From Verrucomicrobiaceae bacterium (lineage in GTDB: Bacteria > Verrucomicrobiota > Verrucomicrobiia > Verrucomicrobiales > Verrucomicrobiaceae), in NCBI GenBank assembly GCA_027486585.1, contig JAIXOU010000133.1:62001-126000 (forward strand): DNA of 64,000 nucleotides, in the 5' to 3' direction. Below are positions 27,108-35,928 of this stretch, piece after piece. The position numbers and the translations under genes were made by a program. Within the stretch, counting starts at the first letter, position 1. Every line of letters begins with the position of its first letter. The notes below the pieces were generated by a model. The model was not told the DNA's origin. It made no database searches and was given only the letters and a program-made list of their open reading frames with translations.

Positions 27108-27225
27108 GCAATCCAGCACTAAGGCAGAAGAGATGATCCACGTCACGACAAAGATCATGCGATCTACGACTCGTGATAACAACCCGATAGACGGCCCCAC
27201 GGCCCTTCGTTACAGCGGTCCCCCC

Positions 27226-29607
27226 ATGTTCCGTCTCGTTCCAGTTCTTTGCGTTCTTAGCTTCGTTTCCTCTTCCGCTGAAACACCTGTCGCTGCATTC
27301 CTGGATTCGCACTGCGTCGAATGCCATGATCCAGATGTCAAAAAAGGTGGACTCGATCTTGCATCCCTGACCTTTGATCCTGCAAATAGCACTTGGATCA
27401 AAGTCTTTGAGCGTGTCCGGGATGGTGAGATGCCGCCGAAAAAGAAGTCGCAGCCAGAAACGGCGGAGAAAGACCTCTTCCTCACTGCATTAAGAGAACC
27501 TCTACTGAAGGCCGATGCGGCGGACATTGCTGCGAAGGGGCGAGTGCGCAGTCGCAGACTCACACGCGTCGAGTATGAGCACACGATGCATGATCTTCTC
27601 GGCATCGACATCCCACTTAAAACTTTGCTCCCTGAAGATCGCGCTACCCGTGGTTTTGAAACCGTCGCCGATGGTCAGCAGCTTTCCCATCATCAGCTCG
27701 CACGTTATCTCGACGTGGCCGACCTCGCTCTAAGCGATGCCTTTGATCGTGCGGCAAAAGGCGACGCGATCTATGCAAAGCAGCATACACCCGAGATGCT
27801 GATTAAAAACCGAGGTGGCAACTATCGCGGCCCCGAGCTGCGCAACGGCGAAAGCATCACCTGGCCCATCGGGCTGCAATTCTTTGGGCGCACGCCGACG
27901 TGGGTTCCGGCAAGCGGCTGGTATCGTATCACTCTACGCGGCGTTCGCGGCATCAATCCCACCTCCGATGGCGCGGTTTGGGGCACGCTGCGCTCCGGTC
28001 ACTGCGAATCAAACGCGCCGTTGCTTTACATGATTGGACTCATTGAGGCCACGCCGACATCGCGCGACATGACCTTTGAGGCCTGGATCGAAGAAAATCA
28101 TCGACTGGAGCTACGACCGAACGACGGCACACGCAAAAACGCCCCCACCGGTGCCAAAGGAGGCAATGTGAGCTTCAGTGGCCGCAATCTCGAAAAACAA
28201 GGTTTCTCCGGCATCGCTCATCGCGGCATCGACATCAAGCGCATCTATCCGATCACCAATGACATCGATGTGAGGAAAAAGCTTTTCGGCGGCGATGGCC
28301 TAGAGGCTTTGAAAGCCGAGAACCTCGACAAACTCGTCTCCCGCTTTGCCACACGGGCTTTTCGCCGACCCGTCACTGAAGCACAAAGCGCCCCGTATCG
28401 TGAGATCGCTGCTAAATCGCTCGCTGAAGGCGATTCACTCACTGAGTCTCTCCGTGCAGCCTACCGCGCCATCTTGTGCTCACCGCGCTTTTTGACTTTC
28501 ATCGAGGCCCCAGGCCCGCTCGATGACCATGCGATCGCCTCACGGCTTAGTTTCGCCCTCTGGTGCTCCATGCCCGATCAAGAGCTGCTCGAACTCGCGA
28601 ACCAAAACAAGCTACACGATCCTCAAACGCTTGCGCAGCAAGTCGAGCGGCTACTTTCGCACACCAAAGCCAAACGCTTCATCGCCTCCTTCACCGACCA
28701 GTGGCTGAAGCTCAGTCAGATCGACTTCACCACGCCCGACATGCGGCTCTTCCGCGACTTTGATCCTGTCTTGCAGGAATCCATGTTGCAGGAAACACGC
28801 GCCTATTTTGCTGAGATGCTGAGCCGTGACTTAAGCATCACTCACCTCATCGACTCCGACTTCGCCTTCTTGAACGGCCGTCTCGCAAGGCACTATGCCG
28901 GAGACAATCAGACAATGAGATCATCCAACAAGGAGAAGAAGCGCCAGAGCGAGACTCTCCCTGTCTCATGGTCTGATAGTCTCACTGTCTCGGCTCCAAA
29001 ACCCGGTGATGGCCTTCAAAAAGTGACACTGGCTTCGCAGTCAAAGCGCGGTGGCCTCATCACTCAGGGAGCGATCCTCAAAGTGACCGCCGATGGCACC
29101 AGCACCTCGCCTGTCGTGCGCGGTGTCTTTGTTAATGAGCGCATTCTCGGTAATCACATCCCACCGCCCCCGCCCGGCATTCCAGCCATCGAACCGGACA
29201 TCCGCGGCGCGACGAGCATCCGCGACCAGCTCGACAAGCACCGCAACAACGAATCCTGCGCCAGCTGTCATCAAACCATCGATCCACCCGGTTTCGCTCT
29301 GGAAAACTACGACCCCGTCGGCCTCTGGCGCAGCGCCTACGGACAAAACGGCAAAGGAGCCAAAATCAACCCCACCGGCACAACGCCCGAAGGTGAAGCC
29401 TTCACCGACCTCGCCACCTGGAAGAAGCTCTACACCCAACACCATGAACACCTCGCCCGCGCCTTCGCCGAACAATTCCTCACCTACTCCACCGGTGCCC
29501 CACCACGATTCAGCGATGAGTCAGCGCTCGATGAGATCTCCAACACAACGAACCTGCGAGCGATCATTCGTGAGGTGATTTTGAGCGAGGTGTTTCGGCG
29601 GAAGTAA
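27226..29607 (+). CDS. DUF1592 planctomycete-type cytochrome c protein 1
   Basis: A 793-aa exported heme protein. The frame is open to 26932, but ATG 27226 begins a signal peptide (FRLVPVLCVLSFVSSSA). A heme site CVECH follows at Cys30-His34 (PSCyt1 type), with MPPKKK nearby, then DUF1587 (RLTRVEYEHTMHDLLGID), a carbohydrate-binding-like middle part, DUF1595/1592 (AFRRPVTEAQ; FTDQWLKL), DUF1588 (PPPPPGIPAIEPDIRG), a second CASCH near residue 678, and DUF1585. Residues 559-586 are an in-frame insert encoded by a hairpin and absent from the paralogue at 33532. It probably carries out electron transfer or polymer oxidation outside the cytoplasm; the substrate is unknown. Confidence 0.92.
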   Translation: MFRLVPVLCVLSFVSSSAETPVAAFLDSHCVECHDPDVKKGGLDLASLTFDPANSTWIKVFERVRDGEMPPKKKSQPETAEKDLFLTALREPLLKADAADIAAKGRVRSRRLTRVEYEHTMHDLLGIDIPLKTLLPEDRATRGFETVADGQQLSHHQLARYLDVADLALSDAFDRAAKGDAIYAKQHTPEMLIKNRGGNYRGPELRNGESITWPIGLQFFGRTPTWVPASGWYRITLRGVRGINPTSDGAVWGTLRSGHCESNAPLLYMIGLIEATPTSRDMTFEAWIEENHRLELRPNDGTRKNAPTGAKGGNVSFSGRNLEKQGFSGIAHRGIDIKRIYPITNDIDVRKKLFGGDGLEALKAENLDKLVSRFATRAFRRPVTEAQSAPYREIAAKSLAEGDSLTESLRAAYRAILCSPRFLTFIEAPGPLDDHAIASRLSFALWCSMPDQELLELANQNKLHDPQTLAQQVERLLSHTKAKRFIASFTDQWLKLSQIDFTTPDMRLFRDFDPVLQESMLQETRAYFAEMLSRDLSITHLIDSDFAFLNGRLARHYAGDNQTMRSSNKEKKRQSETLPVSWSDSLTVSAPKPGDGLQKVTLASQSKRGGLITQGAILKVTADGTSTSPVVRGVFVNERILGNHIPPPPPGIPAIEPDIRGATSIRDQLDKHRNNESCASCHQTIDPPGFALENYDPVGLWRSAYGQNGKGAKINPTGTTPEGEAFTDLATWKKLYTQHHEHLARAFAEQFLTYSTGAPPRFSDESALDEISNTTNLRAIIREVILSEVFRRK
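28901..28983. repeat. hairpin insert inside a DUF1592 gene
   Basis: Arms 28901-28920 and 28964-28983 are inverted repeats matching at 18 of 20 positions with a 43-nt loop. Both are built from GAGAC/TCAGAC-like words. The insert keeps frame and adds about 30 polar residues (QTMRSSNKEKKRQSE...) where the paralogue has none. Confidence 0.7.
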
Positions 29608-29612
29608 CAGCA

Positions 29613-29642
29613 TTGAAAATTGAAAAATCGAAAATGGAGATT
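29613..29642 (+). repeat. left inverted repeat of the S23 unit
   Basis: AT-rich arm made of TTGAAAA-like words, ending ...GAAAATGGAGATT, 6 bp before the S23 start codon. It pairs with 30035-30064. Confidence 0.75.
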
Positions 29643-29648
29643 CTATAA

Positions 29649-30017
29649 ATGAGTGCCAAGAAAGCTGAAGAAATGGAAGATCGGTTCCTGGACTTTGCGG
29701 TCCGGGTCGGTTCTGTCGTGGACGCTTTGCCGGACACGCGGCTGGGGCGGCACATTGCAGGCCAGTTGGTTCGTTGCGGCACATCTCCTGCTCCGAATTA
29801 CGGCGAGGCCGATGCCGCTGAAAGTAAAAATGACTTCATTCACAAGCTCGGCATCGTTTTCAAAGAGCTGCGTGAGAGTCGTATTTGGATCAAGATGATC
29901 ATCAAAGCTCGTCTGCTTCCAGGAAAACGCATGGCGGCCCTGCTCGACGAATGCGAGCAACTCAACAACATCATTGCCAGCTCTCTCATCACCGCGAAAA
30001 AGAACCGAGGTCGCTAG
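29649..30017 (+). CDS. four-helix-bundle protein, S23/IVP family
   Basis: A 122-aa helical protein of the family first known from intervening sequences of 23S rRNA genes, with relatives in diversity-generating retroelements. Recognisable segments are VRVGSVVDALPDTRLGRHIA, QLVRCGTSPAPNYGEADAAE and DFIHKLGIVFKELRESRIW; the last part is a fourth helix with a basic end. It probably oligomerises and binds nucleic acid; its cellular role is unclear in all settings. It sits alone inside inverted repeats between a DUF1592 and a DUF1552 gene that are normally neighbours, the same gene-in-a-stem arrangement as the rRNA insertions. Confidence 0.88.
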   Translation: MSAKKAEEMEDRFLDFAVRVGSVVDALPDTRLGRHIAGQLVRCGTSPAPNYGEADAAESKNDFIHKLGIVFKELRESRIWIKMIIKARLLPGKRMAALLDECEQLNNIIASSLITAKKNRGR

Positions 30018-30034
30018 TCCATGCCCCAATCTAC

Positions 30035-30064
30035 AATCTCCATTTTCCAATCATCAATTTTCAA
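30035..30064 (-). repeat. right inverted repeat of the S23 unit
   Basis: Inverted copy of 29613-29642; begins AATCTCCATTTTCC, 17 bp after the S23 stop and 15 bp before the DUF1552 start. Confidence 0.75.
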
Positions 30065-30079
30065 TCCTCTCTCCGCACC

Positions 30080-31342
30080 ATGAGTACCTTCACTTTCCAA
30101 AAGCATCTTTCCCGCCGTGCCATGCTGCGCGGGGCGGGTATCACACTGGGTCTTCCTTTGCTGGAGGCGATGACGCCAGCGTTTGCGGTGGTGAAGGAGA
30201 CCAAGCAGGCGAAGCGATTCGTTGGCGTGAGTCTGGCACTGGGGCTGCATAATCCAAATCTGGTGCCGGAGGGAAGTGGGCGGAGTTACAAGCCATCGCG
30301 TTACCTCGCGGGCATTCAGGATTTGCGGGAGGATTTCACAGTGGTGTCGGGCTCGTCTCACCCAGGTGTGACAGGCGGTCACACGGCGGAGGGCAGTATC
30401 TTTTCAGCCTGTCCCAATGCGCGCGGTTCGACGACGAGGAACACGATCTCGCTGGATCAGCTCATGGCGAAACATCTGGGACATGAGACGCGGTTCCCAT
30501 CGCTGGTTCTAAACACGAACTCGCAGACGAGCCCGAGCTACACAGAGAACGGCTCCATGATTCCAGCCGAAAACAGCGCGATGAAGCTCTTCACGCGTTT
30601 GTTTGTGAATGACACGCCCGCAGAGCAAGAGCGGCAAGCGGAACTAATCCGCAGTGGTCGGAGTGTGATGGATGTCGTCGGTGCAGAAGCGAAATCTCTG
30701 CAACGTGAGCTGGGAGCGGGTGATCGAGACAAACTCGATGCGTGGTTCACCAGCGTGCGTGAGCTGGAGCAGAGACTCGCCGCCAATGAATCCTGGACGC
30801 ACAAACCCAAGCCGAAAGTGACATTGAAGCCACCGACGCAAATCCCGCGCGACAACGAAGTGGCCGTGGAGCGCATCTTTCTAGACATCGTTCAGATGGC
30901 GCTAGTTACAGACAGCACACGCTTCATCACGCTGCACATCACAGGCAATAACGTGCAGGGCATCGAAGGTGTCGATGAAGCTTACCACAACCTCAGCCAC
31001 CACGGCATGGACGAGGAAAAGCTGGCACAGCTTGCCCTCGTCGAGCAAGGCGTCATCAACGAATGGGCTGGGTTCCTCCGCAAATTAAAGACCGACAAGC
31101 TCCTCGATAAAACCATGGTCTTACTCACATCGAACCTCGGCAACGCCTCCGCGCATGATAACAAGAACATGCCTGTCCTCTTTGCGGGTGGTGGCTTCAA
31201 GCACGGCCAGCACCTAGCCTTTGACCAAAAGGACAATTATCCACTGCCAAATCTCTACCTGAGCGCCCTGCAACGTCTCGGCTTGGAGGAAGTGAGCTTT
31301 GCCACGACTGAAACAACCATGCGTGGATTGGAAATAGCTTAA
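30080..31342 (+). CDS. DUF1552 Tat-exported protein 1
   Basis: A 420-aa protein. The frame is open upstream, but ATG 30080 begins a twin-arginine-type leader (KHLSRRAMLRGAGITLGLPL) before an Ala-x-Ala cleavage region, so it is probably exported folded. The mature part matches DUF1552: FVGVSLALGLHN, SSHPGVTGGHTAEGSIF, NTISLDQLMA, ITGNNVQGIEGVDEAYHNLS with HHG, LTSNLGNASAHD and FAGGGFKHGQH. The conserved His and Asp residues suggest a metal-dependent enzyme related to the sulfatase/DUF1501 fold; the reaction is unknown. The family is typically coded next to DUF1592 cytochromes, as here. Confidence 0.92.
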   Translation: MSTFTFQKHLSRRAMLRGAGITLGLPLLEAMTPAFAVVKETKQAKRFVGVSLALGLHNPNLVPEGSGRSYKPSRYLAGIQDLREDFTVVSGSSHPGVTGGHTAEGSIFSACPNARGSTTRNTISLDQLMAKHLGHETRFPSLVLNTNSQTSPSYTENGSMIPAENSAMKLFTRLFVNDTPAEQERQAELIRSGRSVMDVVGAEAKSLQRELGAGDRDKLDAWFTSVRELEQRLAANESWTHKPKPKVTLKPPTQIPRDNEVAVERIFLDIVQMALVTDSTRFITLHITGNNVQGIEGVDEAYHNLSHHGMDEEKLAQLALVEQGVINEWAGFLRKLKTDKLLDKTMVLLTSNLGNASAHDNKNMPVLFAGGGFKHGQHLAFDQKDNYPLPNLYLSALQRLGLEEVSFATTETTMRGLEIA

Positions 31343-31345
31343 ACG

Positions 31346-32218
31346 ATGATCCGGGCTCTTAGCATCTTTGTGTTCTCAGCCTTGCAGCTCTCCGCTACTG
31401 ATGTGGGGACCCTTCAAAAAATCGGGGCAAAAATCACTGAAACGGCAAGAGTCGTCACGCAAGTGAACGTGAAGTGCGATGCCTTTACAGAGGCTGATTT
31501 TCGTTTACTCGGCAGCTTCACGACGATCAAGGATCTGACAATCAGCGGGAAAACGATTACTGATGAGACGCTAGCATTGCTGACTGGATTAACGGAACTC
31601 GAACGGCTCAGCACTGATGGCATTCAGCTTACGGATGATGGCTTCAAAAGATTCGCGGCGTTTCAAAAACTGAAATCGCTATCGTTCTTTCATCCAGCGT
31701 TTCGATCTGAGAAATTCCAAGGCAGTGGTCTGGCGCATTTGAAAGCGTTGTCTAAACTGGAAAAACTCACCTTTGCAGGATCAACCGCTGGTGATTTGGC
31801 GCTAGAGGCCATTGGCCAACTCACACAGCTCAAAGAATTCCGCACCTGGCACACGGCCCAGACGCAAGCTGGTAACACGCATCTTCTGAAGTTGCCGCTA
31901 ACGGCCTTGCGTATCGGTCAGCGCTTGCCGGAATGGGGGAAAGATGCACCTGCTAGCTTTGATGAATCAACCCTGGCCACAATCGCTCAGATCAAGACGC
32001 TCGAATCCCTCGAACTCACCGAAACCCGACTCACGGCCAAGATCGTTTCGCATCTAAAGTCGCTACCAAATCTCAACAAACTCCGCATTGAAACCGTGGA
32101 CATCTCAGTCGCGGATGTGGACGCCATCAAAGCCGCGTTGCCTAAATGCAAAGTGGACTTCAAACCGATGAGTGATGCAGAGAAGGAAGCACTGCTGGTG
32201 AAGAAACTAAAACTCTAG
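31346..32218 (+). CDS. exported leucine-rich-repeat protein
   Basis: A 290-aa product with a signal peptide ([15 protein letters not shown]) and irregular LRRs: [39 protein letters not shown], and [20 protein letters not shown] near the end. It starts 3 bp after the first DUF1552 gene and ends 45 bp before the second, so it belongs to the cluster. LRR proteins are common companions of DUF1552/DUF1592 pairs and may serve recognition or scaffolding in the periplasm; that role is inferred. Confidence 0.85.
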   Translation: MIRALSIFVFSALQLSATDVGTLQKIGAKITETARVVTQVNVKCDAFTEADFRLLGSFTTIKDLTISGKTITDETLALLTGLTELERLSTDGIQLTDDGFKRFAAFQKLKSLSFFHPAFRSEKFQGSGLAHLKALSKLEKLTFAGSTAGDLALEAIGQLTQLKEFRTWHTAQTQAGNTHLLKLPLTALRIGQRLPEWGKDAPASFDESTLATIAQIKTLESLELTETRLTAKIVSHLKSLPNLNKLRIETVDISVADVDAIKAALPKCKVDFKPMSDAEKEALLVKKLKL

Positions 32219-32263
32219 TTGTCAGACCACAGTCGCTTGTATCGTTTCATCTAACCAACGAAC

Positions 32264-33535
32264 ATGAACATTGTCTCCAAACGCCACATCGACCGCCGAG
32301 CTTTTTTGCGGGGAGCGGGGACCGTCCTCTCGCTGCCCTTTTTAGAGGCCATGGCGCCGGCCTTTGCCACACGTGCTCAAGCCGCTGTTGCGCAGCCGCC
32401 CCAACGTTTTTTGGCCATGTGTGCGACGCTTGGCTTTCACACTCCGTTTTTGTTTCCAAAGGAAACAGGGGCAAATTACACGCTGACTCCTTACCTGGAA
32501 CCATTGAAAGAATTGAAGGATGATTTTTCCGTCATCTCCGGTCTGCAGCATGAGGAGCAGAATGGGGCCAATGGTCACACCTCCGAAATGACCTGGCTAA
32601 CATCTGCCAAGCATCCCGGGCTCGCTGGATTCAAGAACACGATCAGCATTGACCAACTCATCGCGGAGCAAATTGGCTCACAAACACGCTTCCCCAGCCT
32701 TATCCTCGGCACCGGTAGCGAGTCCATGTCCTGGTCGGCGAGTGGTGTGCCACTACCCGCTGAATCTTCTCCTTCGAACGCTTTTCGACAGCTTTTTGTC
32801 GATGGCACAAATCAAGAAATTGATGCCCAAGTGAGCGGGCTAACTCGTGGTCGTAGCATTCTCGACACCGTTATGGGACAGGCTAAAAAACTACGCAGTG
32901 AGCTTGGCAAGCGCGATCAGGAAAAGCTGGACGAGTATTTCAGTGCCGTTCGTGATCTGGAAGGTCGGCTGGTGCAAAACGAGGCGTGGGTGCAGAGACC
33001 GAAACCCAAGGTGAATGCCAAACCGCCCACGGACATTCAGACTCGCACCGACGCTATCGGTAAAATGAATCTCATGCAGGATCTCATCGTTCTCGCACTA
33101 CAAACGGATAGCACTCGCACGATCACCCTGCGCCTCAATGGCATGAATGCCGTGCCTGAGATTGCAGGAGTCAAAAACGACTGGCACAATCTTTCCCACC
33201 ATGGCCAGGACGAAGCAAAGATCGAAGAACTAAAGGTCATTGAAACAGCTGAGTTCACTGCATTTGCAGGTTTTTTGACCAAACTAAAGGCAGCGTCATT
33301 GCTGGATAGTACTTCCGTCATCTTTGGCTCGAATCTCGGCAATGCCAGTGCCCATCAAACGGCCAATCTTCCGCTTATCCTGGCTGGAGGCGGATTCAAG
33401 CATGGACGCCACATAGCCATTGATAAAGACAAGCATGTCTTCTCCAATCTCTTTGTCTCGCTAGCTCAGCGCATGGGCGTTCAGACTGAAAAGTTTGGCT
33501 TCAGCACAGGTGTTTTAGACATCAATCAGGCATGA
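32264..33535 (+). CDS. DUF1552 Tat-exported protein 2
   Basis: A 423-aa paralogue of the 30080 product, with leader KRHIDRRAFLRGAGTVLSLP (twin Arg) and the same blocks: MCATLGFHTPF, GLQHEEQNGANGHTSEM, NTISIDQLIA, LNGMNAVPEIAGVKNDWHNL with SHHG, FGSNLGNASAHQ and LAGGGFKHGRH. The stop overlaps the following DUF1592 gene as ATGA, so translation is coupled. The two DUF1552 copies are clearly diverged, suggesting different substrates. Confidence 0.92.
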   Translation: MNIVSKRHIDRRAFLRGAGTVLSLPFLEAMAPAFATRAQAAVAQPPQRFLAMCATLGFHTPFLFPKETGANYTLTPYLEPLKELKDDFSVISGLQHEEQNGANGHTSEMTWLTSAKHPGLAGFKNTISIDQLIAEQIGSQTRFPSLILGTGSESMSWSASGVPLPAESSPSNAFRQLFVDGTNQEIDAQVSGLTRGRSILDTVMGQAKKLRSELGKRDQEKLDEYFSAVRDLEGRLVQNEAWVQRPKPKVNAKPPTDIQTRTDAIGKMNLMQDLIVLALQTDSTRTITLRLNGMNAVPEIAGVKNDWHNLSHHGQDEAKIEELKVIETAEFTAFAGFLTKLKAASLLDSTSVIFGSNLGNASAHQTANLPLILAGGGFKHGRHIAIDKDKHVFSNLFVSLAQRMGVQTEKFGFSTGVLDINQA

Positions 33536-35928
33536 CCATGAAGTGCCGACTCCTCGCGGCATGGCCGTTTTTTGCCCTTAGCTTGCAGGGTGCACTGCCT
33601 TCCATTCAGCCATTTCTGGATCAACACTGCATGGACTGCCATGACAGAGATGTAAAGAAAGGCGATCTGGATTTATCCTCACTCTCCACCGATGGCGACG
33701 ATGCTGCAGCCCTTAAAAAGTGGGTGCGCATATTTGATCGAGTCGCCGCAGGTGAAATGCCACCCCCAATGAAAAAGCAACCCGCTCAGGAAGCCGTTCA
33801 GGATTTCATGGCAGCATTGGGCAGTGATTTAGTCCATCAATCCAAGGCACAAAAAGGCACCGTGCTACGACGCCTAAATCGACGCGAATATCAAAACACC
33901 ATCAATGATCTTCTGGGTGTAAACGTTAACGTGATCGACTCGTTACCAGAGGACGGACGCGCTAAGGGTTTTGATAACATAGGCGAGGCGCTTTCCATCT
34001 CGGGCATTCAAATGCAGCGCTACATGGAAGCCGCTGAATTAGCGATCAATGCAGCCCTCTATCAGGAAGCACGCCCAAAGTTAATCAAACAAAGCGCCAC
34101 ACTCGATTCAGAACGTAATCGCAAGGACACCATCGGCAAACAATGGTTAAGACGCGAGGACGGCAGCATCGTTGTGTTCAACGAAGGCGGTTTCCCCAGC
34201 ACGGTAATTCCGAATCTGAGATCAAAAGAAGCCGGCACCTACAAGCTACGTGTGACCGGCTATGGCTATCAGATTGAGGAGCCAGTCGTGTTTGCCCTCA
34301 TCACCGGCAGCTTCAATTTCCGCAATGCGGACAATGTCACCCATAGCTTTCATGAACTGCCTGTAGGCAAGCCCGGCACGGTTGAAGTCACACTGAGTCT
34401 TGATGCCAATAAAGGCATCTGGATCAGCCCGCAGGGTCTCAATGGCCCCGATGGCCACTCCCCGGTCAAAGACGGGCCTGACAAGTATCCAGGCGAAGGC
34501 ATGGCCATTCAGGAAGTGACGCTCGAAGGCCCCATTGTTAACGATTGGCCACCGCGCGGCCAGAAACTGCTGCTAGGTCAAGCGAAGCTTCATGAGCTAG
34601 CGCCCGACAAACCATGGATGAAGAATAAAAACGGATACAAGCCTGTCTTCACAGCCGAAACTTCTGAGCCCGTGATTGAATCGCGTCAGTTACTGCCCGC
34701 CTTTATCACCGCTGCCTTCCGGCGGCCCGCCACAGCGATGGATGCAGAACCCTACTTGAAGCTCTTTGACGCAGAGTATGCCGCCAGCAGGGATTTCCTG
34801 ATCGCCATGCGCACGGCTGCCATTGCGGCGCTTTGCGCTCCCGAGTTTCTCTTCCTCAAAGAACCTTCAGGGAAACTGGATGACCTCCAGCTTGCCTCAC
34901 GACTCAGTTACTTCCTCACCCGCAGCGCACCAGATGCTGAACTGCTTACGGCCAAACTCTCGCAGCCCGAGATGCTTCAATCTCAAACCGAGCGCCTACT
35001 CAAGGCACAGACGCTAGAACGCTTCGTGATCGATTTTACCGATGGCTGGCTGAATCTACGTGAGATTGACTTCACCACCCCCGATAAGCAGCTCTACCCT
35101 GAATACGACGAGTGGTTGCTTGACTCCATGCTGCGTGAAACGCGCAGCTTCATCAACGAGCTCATTCAGAAGAATCTCAGCGTCACCAACATCGTCCACA
35201 GTGATTTTGCCATGCTTAACAAGCGTCTTGCAGAGCATTACGGCATCCCTGGTGTGAGTGGCGTCGAATTGCAAAAAATCAAACTGCATGAAGGCAGCCA
35301 TCGTGGTGGAGTGCTGACTCAGGCCAGCGTTTTAAAGGTCAGCGCCAATGGCACCAACACCTCTCCCGTGGTGCGTGGAATCTTCGTCATGGACCGCATA
35401 CTCGGCATGGAACCTCCTCCACCACCGCCGGGAATTCCCGGTGTGGAACCTGATATTCGTGGAGCAACCACGCTCCGTGAATTACTCGATAAACACCGCA
35501 GTAGCGAGACTTGCAATGGCTGCCACCGCATGATCGATCCACCAGGCTTCGCCATGGAAAGCTACGACGTCATCGGCGGATGGCGCGAGCGTTTCCGCAG
35601 CATTGGGGAGGGCGACTTTGTCAAAGCTACCGTGCAAGGACGCAAAGTGCGCTATCGCCTTGGCCAGCCGGTCTATGCCGCTGGTGAATTGCATCACGGG
35701 AAAACCTTTCAGAACATGGCTGACTTTCAAAAACTCCTGCTTGCTGATCAGGATCGAATCGCTCGCAGCCTGATTGAAAAACTCCTAACCTTTGCCTCGG
35801 GCCGACCCATGAGCTTCTCCGACCGCTCAGAGATCGACAAGCTCGTCACTCGATCCAAAGCCAAAGGTCACGGTCTGCGTGATCTCATTCATGCAGTGGT
35901 GCAGAGTGAAATCTTCAAGATTAAGTGA
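33532..35928 (+). CDS. DUF1592 planctomycete-type cytochrome c protein 2
   Basis: A 798-aa exported heme protein. Two ATGs, at 33532 and 33538, both fit; the first overlaps the DUF1552 stop. A short signal peptide precedes CMDCH (Cys33-His37). The order is the same as the 27226 paralogue: LRRLNRREYQNTINDLLGVN (DUF1587), a beta-sandwich middle, AFRRPATAMD, FTDGWLNLREIDFTTPD, PPPPPGIPGVEPDIRG, CNGCH near residue 661, and a DUF1585 end. The stretch equivalent to the other gene's hairpin insert is simply HYGIPGVSGVELQ, so the insert is specific to the first copy. Confidence 0.93.
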   Translation: MTMKCRLLAAWPFFALSLQGALPSIQPFLDQHCMDCHDRDVKKGDLDLSSLSTDGDDAAALKKWVRIFDRVAAGEMPPPMKKQPAQEAVQDFMAALGSDLVHQSKAQKGTVLRRLNRREYQNTINDLLGVNVNVIDSLPEDGRAKGFDNIGEALSISGIQMQRYMEAAELAINAALYQEARPKLIKQSATLDSERNRKDTIGKQWLRREDGSIVVFNEGGFPSTVIPNLRSKEAGTYKLRVTGYGYQIEEPVVFALITGSFNFRNADNVTHSFHELPVGKPGTVEVTLSLDANKGIWISPQGLNGPDGHSPVKDGPDKYPGEGMAIQEVTLEGPIVNDWPPRGQKLLLGQAKLHELAPDKPWMKNKNGYKPVFTAETSEPVIESRQLLPAFITAAFRRPATAMDAEPYLKLFDAEYAASRDFLIAMRTAAIAALCAPEFLFLKEPSGKLDDLQLASRLSYFLTRSAPDAELLTAKLSQPEMLQSQTERLLKAQTLERFVIDFTDGWLNLREIDFTTPDKQLYPEYDEWLLDSMLRETRSFINELIQKNLSVTNIVHSDFAMLNKRLAEHYGIPGVSGVELQKIKLHEGSHRGGVLTQASVLKVSANGTNTSPVVRGIFVMDRILGMEPPPPPPGIPGVEPDIRGATTLRELLDKHRSSETCNGCHRMIDPPGFAMESYDVIGGWRERFRSIGEGDFVKATVQGRKVRYRLGQPVYAAGELHHGKTFQNMADFQKLLLADQDRIARSLIEKLLTFASGRPMSFSDRSEIDKLVTRSKAKGHGLRDLIHAVVQSEIFKIK

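Larger units (their letters stand above)
29612..30065 (+). mobile_element. S23-type gene enclosed by 30-bp inverted repeats
   Basis: The left repeat 29613-29642 and right repeat 30035-30064 are inverted copies with about 25 of 30 matching bases; the core differences fall in a 6-nt block. One more matching pair lies at each edge (29612, 30065). The unit contains only the four-helix-bundle gene. Without it, the DUF1592 and DUF1552 genes would be about 20 bp apart, as tight as the other junctions of this cluster. No transposase or clear target duplication was seen. Confidence 0.65.
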
